In this document: positions 43,431-52,900 of the stretch, piece after piece | Layout of the letters: every line of letters starts with the position of its first letter | Numbering within the stretch: position 1 is the first letter of the stretch | DNA from: Microvirga splendida | Lineage (GTDB): Bacteria > Pseudomonadota > Alphaproteobacteria > Rhizobiales > Beijerinckiaceae | Assembly: GCF_016427565.1 (NCBI RefSeq) | Contig: NZ_JAELXT010000021.1 | Span: forward strand, 1 to 64,000 | DNA: 64,000 nucleotides | Direction of reading: 5' to 3' | Made by a program: the position numbers and the translations under genes | Notes under the pieces: generated by a model | What the model was told of the DNA's origin: nothing | Database searches by the model: none | The model's input: only the letters and a program-made list of their open reading frames with translations

Positions 43431-44798
43431 ATGGGCAAGCTATTCCAGATCCGAACCATTTGGAAAAGGCCACGCCCCTTCGGCCTCCGGCCGCAGCAGG
43501 ACGGCTCGCGGGAAGGGTCGTCGGATATGGGATTATCCTCTCCGATCTCGCTTTGCCGGATCGCTTCGGCGGCACTTACAATCGACCGCCAACATAACTG
43601 CTGCGCCTTCTCTCCCCTAAGAATTGGGGGAGAGGTGGCCCAAAGGACCAGCGAGAGACCGAATGCAATTGCCCCATACAACGGAGGGGAGAGTTCGGCA
43701 ACGCATCCGCTCGACGCAAATCTCACCGGCTTTGCGCGACATGTCGGCAATAGAGCCCCCCTCCACTTTGAGGGGAGGAGCAAGAGATTGGGGTATCGTG
43801 TAGCGCAGACACGCTCAAGTTTGTCACATGCGATCGCCCTATCCAGAGGAGCTGTTTCCCGCAATTGGACCCCCCTGGCCCTGATCTGGCGACGTGCGAG
43901 AAAGGACATGCGGCAAGGTGGTAGGCAGCCGGAGCCGCCCGCAGCGATTACGACCCTTACGACTAACCTTACCTCGGTAAGCATTTCGCTGCCCGGCGAA
44001 CGTGAAACTATGCGCTTCGTCTGGCTGCGCAAGGAAAAGGAACGGGTCTTCGGCCCATCGATCGTAGTGCGCGAGGCGGCGCATCGCGAGGTGCATGTGC
44101 GCGGAGAGCTCAACCTGGTTCTGAGATCGCGCGCGGTCCGGGCCCCTCAGGTCGGCAAGTTGTCCGCCGGGCGGCAGCGAAGCCCGGCGCCGACTACGGC
44201 GGCGTCGGATCGCTGGCCCTCTTTCGCGCCAGTTTCCATAGTTCCGGCGCGGCGCCAGGGCAATGCCGGGGCCTCGCAGAGCGCCAACGCTTCGGCGGGT
44301 CCTAAGTGGCGCTTCGCGCTTGCGACGGCGAGCGACAGACTGGAGGCGGCTGTCACCGGCGAGCGCCGCACCGACAGGGCCTTCGGTACGATGCTCGACC
44401 ATGTGTCGCGGGGGGCGCTGCCTACTGCGTTGGCCTTGCCCGAGCCGCGCGGTATCACCCGCACCTCCACGGAAGCCGTCCTGGCCAAACCTCGGTCCCG
44501 CACGGATGCCCGGGAGTCGCACTTGCAGGCCACCGTACAGCAGATATCGCTCGATTGGCGCGGGCCGCCGGCGAAGGCGGCGCCGGAGCCGGAGCGGGCG
44601 CAACCCTCCGCCGCCGCGCGGACAGCCCCGGCAGAGCAAGGCGGGCAGCGTACTAGCGAGGCCGGGCCATCGCGCGCCTTGCCACGCATCGAGGCGGTCT
44701 CGCAGATTGAAGCCTCGGTCGTCGACCGTCTCGCCAACGACATCATGCATCGCATCGAGCGGCGTGCCCGCATCGAGCGCGAGCGGCACGGATTGTGA
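43431..44798 (+). CDS. eCIS structural/accessory protein with abnormal N-terminal half
   Basis: An open frame of about 455 codons starting one base after the tube stop. The C-terminal end LPRIEAVSQIEASVVDRLAN, then DIMHRIERRARIERERHGL, matches the usual end of an eCIS protein found between tube and LysM genes. The segment from about 44010 (MRFVWLRKEKERVFGPSIVV) looks like the usual start of that protein. The first 190 codons do not look coding: they are Cys/Arg/Ser-mixed and carry two palindromes typical of intergenic DNA. The true start may be 44010 (263 residues), or an in-frame insertion may have separated the original N-terminus. The Pro/Ala/Arg-rich middle is probably disordered. Confidence 0.6.
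   Translation: MGKLFQIRTIWKRPRPFGLRPQQDGSREGSSDMGLSSPISLCRIASAALTIDRQHNCCAFSPLRIGGEVAQRTSERPNAIAPYNGGESSATHPLDANLTGFARHVGNRAPLHFEGRSKRLGYRVAQTRSSLSHAIALSRGAVSRNWTPLALIWRRARKDMRQGGRQPEPPAAITTLTTNLTSVSISLPGERETMRFVWLRKEKERVFGPSIVVREAAHREVHVRGELNLVLRSRAVRAPQVGKLSAGRQRSPAPTTAASDRWPSFAPVSIVPARRQGNAGASQSANASAGPKWRFALATASDRLEAAVTGERRTDRAFGTMLDHVSRGALPTALALPEPRGITRTSTEAVLAKPRSRTDARESHLQATVQQISLDWRGPPAKAAPEPERAQPSAAARTAPAEQGGQRTSEAGPSRALPRIEAVSQIEASVVDRLANDIMHRIERRARIERERHGL
43600..43780. repeat. Palindromic intergenic-type repeats inside an open frame
   Basis: Two hairpins, TCTCCCC TAAGAATT GGGGGAGA (43611-43633) and CCCCTC CACTTT GAGGGG (about 43758-43775), lie in the non-coding-looking segment of the gene starting at 43431. 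Sequences of the type CTCTCCCC-N-GGGGAGAG are common between genes in alphaproteobacteria and unusual within structural genes. Confidence 0.6.
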
Positions 44799-44805
44799 GG
44801 CTGTC

Positions 44806-45477
44806 ATGGCGTTGGAAAAAGCCACCATCGACATCGTCAGCGGCTCCAAGGCCGGCAACCGGATCGCCGTGCTGTTCAACCCAACCGATTACACGATCGA
44901 GCGGTCGAATTCCTACAAGACGACTTCCATTCCGGGGCTCAGCGGACCGCTCATCCATTTCATCAATGGCGAGGCGGACGTGCTGTCGATGGAACTGTTC
45001 CTCGATGACTATACCGACGCGCCAAAGGCTGGGCGGAAGAGCGTGCGCGAGCGCGTCGATGAACTGGCGGGGTTGTTGGAGATCGACAACGACCAGCATG
45101 CGCCGCCGATCGTGCGCTTCGTCTGGGGCAAGCTCAGCTTCACGGCGATCATCGAGAAGATGACGCGCAAGTTCCTCCTGTTCCAGCCGGACGGCGTACC
45201 GTCGCGCGCCTCGCTCAGCATTAACTTCAAGGAGTACCGGACGCTTCCGGCTTTGCTGACCAATCCCCGCCTGCAATCGGGCGACAAAAGCAAGCGGCGC
45301 GTCATCGTGGCGGGCGACAGCCTCTGGCTCTTGGCATCGCGCGAATATCACGACGCGGCGCTATGGCGCGAGATCGCCGAGGCGAACGATCTCGACGATC
45401 CCCGCGACGTCGTAGCAGGCGACTGGGTTTTGGTTCCACCTCTGGAGAATGCTGATGGACCTCTCGGACGCCTCTAG
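44806..45477 (+). CDS. LysM-domain baseplate hub protein (Afp7-like)
   Basis: About 223 residues from the ATG at 44806, seven bases after the previous stop. The N-terminal part (IAVLFNPTDYTIERSNSYKT, then VLSMELFLDDYTDAP) is the family domain and the C-terminal LysM is about 165-213 (RRVIVAGDSLWLLASREYHD, then DDPRDVVAGDWVLVPP). Afp7/Pvc7 link tube, spike and wedge in the baseplate. Its end overlaps the start of the hub gene by about 25 bases. Confidence 0.92.
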   Translation: MALEKATIDIVSGSKAGNRIAVLFNPTDYTIERSNSYKTTSIPGLSGPLIHFINGEADVLSMELFLDDYTDAPKAGRKSVRERVDELAGLLEIDNDQHAPPIVRFVWGKLSFTAIIEKMTRKFLLFQPDGVPSRASLSINFKEYRTLPALLTNPRLQSGDKSKRRVIVAGDSLWLLASREYHDAALWREIAEANDLDDPRDVVAGDWVLVPPLENADGPLGRL

Positions 45478-46554
45478 CCGCTACGACGCGTTCTATGTTC
45501 CGGCCTTCACGGTGAAGGTAGATGGCCGCGCACTGACCTACGAGGTTCCGCTCGCCGTCAACCAAGTGGAGATCGACAAGACGCTGGGGGGTGCTGCGCA
45601 TTTCGGTTTCACGATCGTCAATGCGTTCGATCAGGAGAAAGGCGAGTTCGTTACAGCGACAGGCCAGCCAGCCTTCGACCTGCTGAGATTCGGCGCCAAG
45701 GTGGAGATCGCGGTTGGCTACGGCGACCACCGCAAGCTCACGCCGGTCCTGTTCGGGACAATCACTAATCTCTCGACCGGCTTTTCGGAAGGTGGCACGC
45801 CGGAACTCAGCGTGTCCGGCTACGACAACATGTTCCCGCTGACGCTGGGCAAGCGCTCGAAGAGCTGGAAAGAGGTCAAGGATAGCGATGTAGTGCACTT
45901 GATCGCACAAGGTTATGGGCTCTCGACTGATATCGTCTCGACCGACGAGACGCATGAGCAGATCGAGCAGAACCAGGAAGGCGATCTCGACTTCATCACC
46001 AAGCTGGCCAAGCGCAACCATTACGAATTCTACATGACGGAGAAGGACGTGCTGCGCTTCGGCCCGCCGCGCGACACCAGCAACGGGCTGATGGCGCTGG
46101 CTTGGTCCAAGGGGCTCCTTAGCTTCAAGCCGGAAGCCAACCTGGCCTCGCAGATCTCCAGGGTGCGCGTGCTCGGTTGGGACCCAGAGGCCAAAAAGGC
46201 GATTGTGGGCGAGGCAGTGGCGGGCGAAGAGTCTGGCAAGGAGCCATCGCGCAGCAGCGCCGGCGAATACATCAAGAAATTCGCCAAGAAAGATGTAGTG
46301 CTCGAGGTGCGGCAGCCGGTCTTCACCCAGGCCGAAGCCAAGGAGCGGGCTACGGCCATATTGAGCGACCACGCCAAGGCGTTCCTGACCGGCGAGGCGG
46401 AATGCGTCGGGCTTCCAGAGCTGATGCCCGACACCAATGTGTCGCTCACCGGACTGGGGAAGACATTCTCGAAGATCTATTACATCCACGCCGCCAATCA
46501 CAAGGTCGACGGCAACGGCTACCGCACGCGCTTCAAGGTCAAGGAGACGTCGCT

Positions 46555-46558
<4 letters not shown>
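45455..46558 (+). CDS. eCIS spike hub protein, VgrG/gpD N-terminal half (Afp8 part 1)
   Basis: About 367 residues of the phage late control D/VgrG gp27-like family. It starts within the LysM gene; ATGs at 45449 and 45455 are both possible with TCTGGAG upstream. Features: VKVDGRALTYEVPLAVNQVE, GTITNLSTGFSEGGTPELSV, EGDLDFITKLAKRNHYEFYM and LTGLGKTFSKIYYIHAANHK. It forms the trimeric ring that receives the tube. In Afp the hub and spike are one protein; here the gp5-like part is encoded by the next gene, whose start overlaps this stop. Confidence 0.93.
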
Positions 46559-47193
<635 letters not shown>

Positions 47194-47203
47194 GGTGACG
47201 GAC

Positions 47204-47500
47204 ATGGGACTGTCTGCTGCACGATTTGGAGATTTGACCTCGCATGGCGGCCTGCTGGCACCGGGGCCGGGCTGTCCGACCGTGCTGATCGAGGGCAAGC
47301 CGGCCTGGCGGGTGGGGCTCGACGCGCATCTATGCCCGGTCGCCAGTCCGCAGCCGCATGGCGGCGGCGCAGTGATGGTTGGCAGTGCGACCGTGCTGAT
47401 CGGCGGGGCGCCCGCCACCCGCGTCGGCGACATGGTGGTCGAGGCGGCAGGCGGCCCGAACCCCATCGTGATGGGCGCGGCCACGGTTCTGATCGGGTGA
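47204..47500 (+). CDS. PAAR-domain spike tip protein
   Basis: About 98 residues in the DUF4280-free, simple PAAR form: ARFGDLTSHGGLLAPGPGCP, VASPQPHGGGAVMVGSATVL, IGGAPATRVGDMV and PIVMGAATVLIG. The repeated beta-strands form a cone, and His/Cys residues (TSHGG, LCPV, PHGGG) can bind zinc. The ATG at 47204 is chosen because GAGGTG precedes it; an in-frame GTG at 47195 is the alternative. It should sharpen the spike made by the gp5-like protein encoded just upstream. Confidence 0.94.
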   Translation: MGLSAARFGDLTSHGGLLAPGPGCPTVLIEGKPAWRVGLDAHLCPVASPQPHGGGAVMVGSATVLIGGAPATRVGDMVVEAAGGPNPIVMGAATVLIG

Positions 47501-47504
47501 TGCG

Positions 47505-47933
47505 ATGAACGAGCGCAAGGATTGGCAGGGCATAGGCTGGGCGTTCCCAATCCGAGCGGACGCGGCCACCGGCACGCCGGTCCTGTCGCGCTACGAGAAC
47601 GACATTCGCGAGGCGATCCGTATCATCCTCGGGACGGCACGCGGCGAGCGCGTCATGCGGCCGGATTTCGGCTGCGGCATCCATACGCTGGTGTTCGACG
47701 TGGTCGACGTGGCGATGCTGACCCGTGTCGAGGCGGAAGTGCGGGAATCCATCGTGAAATACGAACCACGTGTCGAGCTGATCGGCGTGCGCGCCGATCC
47801 GTTCGAAGCGGCGAACGGCATGCTGCTGGTCGAAGTCGAATACAGAGTGCGCCAGACCAACCAAACGGGCAATCTGGTCTATCCGTTCTATTTCCGCGAG
47901 GGCGGCAACACACGTGAACGGGGGCGCGGATGA
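47505..47933 (+). CDS. Baseplate wedge protein gp25-like (Afp9)
   Basis: A 142-residue GPW/gp25 family protein. Family features are GIGWAFPIRADAATGTPVLS, ENDIREAIRIILGTARGERV, MRPDFGCGIHTLVFD (the EPR-like core) and the end LVEVEYRVRQTNQTGNLVYPFYF. gp25 starts sheath assembly by joining the first sheath ring to the baseplate. It starts four bases after the PAAR stop and its own stop overlaps the next start. Confidence 0.95.
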   Translation: MNERKDWQGIGWAFPIRADAATGTPVLSRYENDIREAIRIILGTARGERVMRPDFGCGIHTLVFDVVDVAMLTRVEAEVRESIVKYEPRVELIGVRADPFEAANGMLLVEVEYRVRQTNQTGNLVYPFYFREGGNTRERGRG

Positions 47934-50900
47934 ACAGCGACACTCCCAGCTTCGACAGGAGAGGCCGCCGCAACCTGCGCACAGAACTGCTGGAGCGTGC
48001 GCGCGCTTGGTTCCCCAACTGGCGGCCTGACCCGGATGGTCACGATACGCTGATGGCCATCCTAGACATAACGGCAAGCCTGAGTGCCGAGGTGACGCAG
48101 AGACTGAACCGTGTGCCGGAAAAGAGCTTCCGGGGCATGCTCCATTGGCTTGGGCAACGTGGGCGGCCGGGAACCTCCGCGCGCCTGCCGGTGGTGTTCA
48201 GTATGTCCGAGCGCGCTGCCCCGGTGATCTCAACCAGTCCCATCCTCCTCCAAGCCGATGCCGCAGGCATACCGGTCGTTCTTGAAACCGATGCGCCTGT
48301 GCGCATCTTCGCGAGCCGGCTCCAGGCAGTGCTCGCGGCGGAGCCGGAGCATGACAGGTTCTACGGTCCGTTTCCGGGATTGGCCATGCTTGAAAAACCA
48401 GAGCCGGGACCAAGGGAATGGCGGCTGCTGGCAGCGGTTGCCCAGGGCGAGCGTTACGTCCAGCTCGATCCGCCGGAGGGTCTGGTTGGTGGCATGGTGC
48501 TGATGGATCCGCAGCACAACAAGTACAACGTGGCCGAAGCGAATGGTGGGCTGGTCAAGCTATCGAGCGAGCTTAAGGTTGCGTTGGCTGCCGGACAGAT
48601 ATTCGAGCGCGTCACCGGTTTCTCGCCTTTTGACGGCAAGCAGGAGAATCGGCAGGAGCATAAATTCTATATCGGTGCGGACGCGCTGCTTGATGTCGAG
48701 ACTGCAGCGAAGATCAAGCTGACGGGCGACCTGCCGGCCGAGGCGATCTGGTTCTACGCCGCCAAGACGGCGGAAGGTCAGGAGCCGAATTGGAAAAGGT
48801 TTCCCTTGCAGGCCAGCAGCTCGGAAGGGATCGTGCTGGGCAAGGGCGAGGGCGAGATCGAGAAGCGTGAGATCAACGGCGTAAAAATGCGCTGGCTGCT
48901 CGCCGTGCCCCCAGAGGGCAAGCCGCCGGAGTCGCAGAAAGCAGCGGGCTTGAAGCTGTCGATCAACTGCACCGAGGACGGGCCTGCGGTCGCGATCAAT
49001 GACGGGCTCAAAGCGGTGGCGAACACCGCGCCAATCACGCTGCCGCGCGCCTTCTATCCACTCGGCCGGGAGCCTCGGCTGTTCGACGCCTTCTATCTGA
49101 ACTGGCCCGAAGCCTTCTCGAAGCCGAACGCCTACGTGCAGCTCAATTTTGCGATCGGCAACGGATTTGGCGGTCCGCTGACCGCGCTAGTCGATGGTGA
49201 GGGCGACACCGCTATAGTGGGCAGCATCACCTATGATGGTCGGCTGAGCTTCATGTGGGCCGCAAATTTGAGCGGCGCAATTCAGATACCCTTCTACGGA
49301 CTGCATCAGCCACCGAAGCTGGGTGCAGCCATCAGCAAATTGCGGACGGACCAGAGGGTCGGCTTAGGTGTTGAAAGTGATGGACTTTTATACTTGAGCG
49401 CGACCGATGGGACGGGCGTCTGGGTTTGGCCTGTCGAACTGGTTGGGGCAAAACCTGCTGTGCATGAGACGCGAAGCCTCGGCACGCCCGTCCCGGGACC
49501 GGTTATCTCCGAAACGTTGATCGTTACCGGGGCGGAGGAGGATCTCATCCTCTACGCGCTTTGCGGCGGCCGGATATTCTTCAGAAGGATCGGAAGGAAA
49601 GAGGGGGCATGGTCGCCGCATTCAATGCCCGACGGCAGAAATGTCGTTCGGCTGACGGCTTTCCAAAGGGCAGGCGCGGAATTGGGGCAATGGCGCGAGA
49701 ATGACGGTCTTGTCGCCTTATGCGAGGACGGTTCCGTTGTCTGGCAGGCATCGCCCACTGAAGACTGGAAAACCATCGAGGGGCTGGAGATTTCCTCGGA
49801 GTCCCCGCCATATCTCTCGGCGCTGCTGGATGAGCAGGAGGACAGGCTGGTCTGTTATCCGATCCAGGAGAAGGCAGGTGAAGTGATCGAATATAGGCTG
49901 GTGGCGGTCAGGATCGGTGACGAGCCTGTGAAAAGCGAGGCGTTGCCCAAGCCGGTGATCGGTCAGTCATTTGCGTTCGGACAGGGAAATGCGGGAGCGC
50001 TTGAAATTCTCTTCGCGATCGGAACAGGCGGTGGGAAACCCCAGCGGGGCACCTGGGAACCATTCTCCGGTGGCTCGCTCCACCTGCGCGATCCCGAGCC
50101 GGATATCTCCATTGAACAGGCGCCTTTGCGTCTCAGGGATTGGCTCCTGCTACCAGGTTTGAGCGGAACGGTGACTTTTACCCGACTGCCGACAGTGCTG
50201 GCGAAGGTAACGATATGGAACGTCGCCAATTTCGCGCTTGCGCAGGGGGCATTGCCGGAAGGTAAGGACATCGTCCTGCGATATGACGAGACACTCTATC
50301 TCGGTGTATCGGCAAGGCTCCCAGGCAAAGGGTATGAATTCGCGCTGAAGTCCGGATTCACCCTGCCAAAGGACGTGAAGACACTGGATATCCTGGTCTT
50401 CACCGATCCGCCGACGGGCAAATATAAAGGCAAGGGCGAGCGGCTCAACCGCAAGGAATTCGAACTGGATGCGGAAGACACATCGACTCGGGCCGGCAGC
50501 ATTCTGCGGCTCGGGCAAGGGATCGCGGTGCGATACGCGACAGTCGCTGGCGTAGAGGGCGGAATTGCCACGCTCGACATCGAGGTCAACCAGGCCACAG
50601 TCCGCTATTCGACCGCGTGGGTTGATCGGGCAGAGTTTCTCCTGCGGCCGACGGTAATGGTGAGCGACAGTGGCGTATTCGAGACAACGCCGTACCAGCA
50701 GTTCATCGTGCAGTTCACCGTGGGCGGCCAACCAGTGCGGCAGACCCTGATAATGCCGCAGTCGAAGGAAAGCGGAGGCTGGCGGCTCATCCTGAATGAG
50801 GTCTGGGACCAGCCCCCATTGGGAGAGTCAGAGGCCTCGGTGATTTCGCTCCAAGGGCCGTTCAGCACCTTCATTCCTACGCAGGCAATGCGCAATCCGG

Positions 50901-52900
50901 AACTCTCATGGGAGTATTGGAACGGCCGCGGCTGGTGGCAAATTCCAGGCGTCGAGGATGGGACGGCCTATCTGGTCAGAGAAGGACACGTGAAGTTCTG
51001 CATCCCCGAAGATATGGCTCCAACCGATGTCGTTGGCCAAAACGGCCACTGGATACGCGCGCGCCTCGTAGGCGGCGACTATGGCCAGGCGATAATTGAG
51101 ACGCGGCCGGCTCCGGCAGCCGAACAGCCTCCCGCCCTGAGACCCCTGCTGGGGGCGTTCGCCCCAGCGGGCGAACCGACCATCCTGCGCGACACCTCGG
51201 CGATCCAGGCTCCCTTTGTCAGCGAGCTGACGGTCGGTTATCAGCTCTGCTGCCCCAAGGCGCCAGACGTGGTGATGACGCTGGACAATGGCGCATTCGT
51301 CGACCAGACGGCCGCCAACCTTACACCCAACGCGCGGCTTGCCGTGTTCACGCCGATTAAGGATGCGTTGCGCCGCGACAGGCAAGCCTCGCCCGAAACG
51401 GCGCTGCAGGATTGCGGCTGCGGGTGCAAGGACGAGGCTGCCATTGCTGAGTCAAAGCGGAAGCCGGGCGACGAGGCCGGCGGCATGGATGCGCTGGCGA
51501 TCTATTTGGGTTTCGACCAGCCACTGCACGGCGCGCTATCGCTGCTCTTTATCGTCGATGAGACAGAGAAGGCCGGCCAACAGCCCATGCGGGTGGAGGC
51601 GCTGGTTGGCCAGGTGTTCAAGACGCTGCCGATCAAGGACGAGACCCAGTCTCTCAGCGAAACGGGAATCGTGTCGTTCGTCTGCGAGGAAGAAACGCCG
51701 CAGGCGGGACTGTTCGGCAAGGCCCTGCACTGGCTGCGGCTGCGCCCGCCCGTCGATGCCCAAGCCGGCAAATGGCAGCCGGTCATCCGAGGCGTCTATC
51801 TCAACGGCGCGTGGGCGTATGACCGCGTGACCCGCAGCAACGAGATCGTGGGTTTCTCCGACGGCTCGCAGGGGCAGGTCCATCGGCTAGCGCACGGGCC
51901 GGTGCTGAAGGACACACTCATGCTCTTCGTGCGCGAACCGATTGGAGATGACGACCGCAATGACCTGCGCGATCAGGGCGTCGAGGTCGAGGATAGTATC
52001 GGCGGCGTTAAGGGGGCCTGGGTGCGCTGGAACTCCGGCGACCTCGCCGTCGCCGGCAACTCCTCGCGCATCTTCGATTTCGACCGGACAACTGGTACGC
52101 TGACCTTCGGCGACGGGCGGCAGGGCGCGATCCCGCCGATCGGCACTGACAATATCGTGGCCGCCAGCTATCTTAGCGGCGGCGGCGAGGCGGCCAACGC
52201 GATAGGCGAGTGGAGCCCGCTCAACCTGATCAGCCCTTTGCGGGGCGTCGAGGCCGTGGTGACGCCGCAAGCGGCTGCCGGTGGCAGCGACGCGCAGGAC
52301 CAGGCAACGACGCTGCGCTTTGCTTCGGCGAATATCGCGTTGCGCGAACGCGCCGTGACGCTCGGCGATTTCGTCCAGCATGCGAGGCAATTCTCGGCCG
52401 ACATCGCCCAGGCTAAAGCGATGCAGACCAGCAAGGGCATCGAGGTGGCCGTCGCCATGCGCGGCACGGAACCATTGCCGTCCCATGCCGTGCGACGCGA
52501 ATTGGAGAATCGGCTCCGCTCCATCTCTTCCCCCACATTTGCAGGTGCGCAGGCGATTGCCGTGGTGAAGCCGCAGCCCGTCCTGCTCGACGTCAGTATC
52601 GCGGTGACGGTCGAGGAACTGGGGCAGGCGAGCGCAGCCATCGATGCGGTGAAGGACGCCGTCCGCAAGCTGCTGGACCCCGCAACGGGCGGCGTTGACG
52701 GGCTCGGCTGGCCGCTTGGCGTAATGCCCCGCGAAGATGATGTCGCGGCAGTCGTCGTCCGAATCGCGCGCGTTCTTGAAATCGACTGCATTTCGGTGCG
52801 CAGGCAGGAAGGCGCCACGCCGCGCTGGTTGGATTTGGCGACCGTGATGCCGCAATCGATCTCCGTGCACTGCGCGGCGGCTGAGCCGGGGGCTGAGTGA
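47930..52900 (+). CDS. Giant baseplate J-like wedge protein (Afp11-like)
   Basis: A 1656-residue wedge protein, much longer than usual Afp11. The N-terminus has the wedge start FDRRGRRNLRTELLERARAW and PDPDGHDTLMAILDITASLS; the C-terminal baseplate J part has FGDGRQGAIPPIGTDNIVAA, then LRERAVTLGDFVQHARQFSA. Between them, roughly 430-720, short repeats rich in G, W and D/S (DGLLYLSATDGTGVWVWPVE, LYALCGGRIFFRRIG, LVALCEDGSVVWQA) suggest a beta-propeller. A Cys cluster, QDCGCGCKDE, lies near 1162. It starts in the gp25 stop codon region (ATGA) and its stop overlaps the next gene. Confidence 0.9.
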   Translation: MNSDTPSFDRRGRRNLRTELLERARAWFPNWRPDPDGHDTLMAILDITASLSAEVTQRLNRVPEKSFRGMLHWLGQRGRPGTSARLPVVFSMSERAAPVISTSPILLQADAAGIPVVLETDAPVRIFASRLQAVLAAEPEHDRFYGPFPGLAMLEKPEPGPREWRLLAAVAQGERYVQLDPPEGLVGGMVLMDPQHNKYNVAEANGGLVKLSSELKVALAAGQIFERVTGFSPFDGKQENRQEHKFYIGADALLDVETAAKIKLTGDLPAEAIWFYAAKTAEGQEPNWKRFPLQASSSEGIVLGKGEGEIEKREINGVKMRWLLAVPPEGKPPESQKAAGLKLSINCTEDGPAVAINDGLKAVANTAPITLPRAFYPLGREPRLFDAFYLNWPEAFSKPNAYVQLNFAIGNGFGGPLTALVDGEGDTAIVGSITYDGRLSFMWAANLSGAIQIPFYGLHQPPKLGAAISKLRTDQRVGLGVESDGLLYLSATDGTGVWVWPVELVGAKPAVHETRSLGTPVPGPVISETLIVTGAEEDLILYALCGGRIFFRRIGRKEGAWSPHSMPDGRNVVRLTAFQRAGAELGQWRENDGLVALCEDGSVVWQASPTEDWKTIEGLEISSESPPYLSALLDEQEDRLVCYPIQEKAGEVIEYRLVAVRIGDEPVKSEALPKPVIGQSFAFGQGNAGALEILFAIGTGGGKPQRGTWEPFSGGSLHLRDPEPDISIEQAPLRLRDWLLLPGLSGTVTFTRLPTVLAKVTIWNVANFALAQGALPEGKDIVLRYDETLYLGVSARLPGKGYEFALKSGFTLPKDVKTLDILVFTDPPTGKYKGKGERLNRKEFELDAEDTSTRAGSILRLGQGIAVRYATVAGVEGGIATLDIEVNQATVRYSTAWVDRAEFLLRPTVMVSDSGVFETTPYQQFIVQFTVGGQPVRQTLIMPQSKESGGWRLILNEVWDQPPLGESEASVISLQGPFSTFIPTQAMRNPELSWEYWNGRGWWQIPGVEDGTAYLVREGHVKFCIPEDMAPTDVVGQNGHWIRARLVGGDYGQAIIETRPAPAAEQPPALRPLLGAFAPAGEPTILRDTSAIQAPFVSELTVGYQLCCPKAPDVVMTLDNGAFVDQTAANLTPNARLAVFTPIKDALRRDRQASPETALQDCGCGCKDEAAIAESKRKPGDEAGGMDALAIYLGFDQPLHGALSLLFIVDETEKAGQQPMRVEALVGQVFKTLPIKDETQSLSETGIVSFVCEEETPQAGLFGKALHWLRLRPPVDAQAGKWQPVIRGVYLNGAWAYDRVTRSNEIVGFSDGSQGQVHRLAHGPVLKDTLMLFVREPIGDDDRNDLRDQGVEVEDSIGGVKGAWVRWNSGDLAVAGNSSRIFDFDRTTGTLTFGDGRQGAIPPIGTDNIVAASYLSGGGEAANAIGEWSPLNLISPLRGVEAVVTPQAAAGGSDAQDQATTLRFASANIALRERAVTLGDFVQHARQFSADIAQAKAMQTSKGIEVAVAMRGTEPLPSHAVRRELENRLRSISSPTFAGAQAIAVVKPQPVLLDVSIAVTVEELGQASAAIDAVKDAVRKLLDPATGGVDGLGWPLGVMPREDDVAAVVVRIARVLEIDCISVRRQEGATPRWLDLATVMPQSISVHCAAAEPGAE

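Noticed and set aside
43190..44113. Minus-strand frame of 307 codons across the abnormal eCIS segment
   Set aside because: No family pattern and it runs over the tube-gene end and palindromes; the absence of stops is expected in GC-rich DNA.
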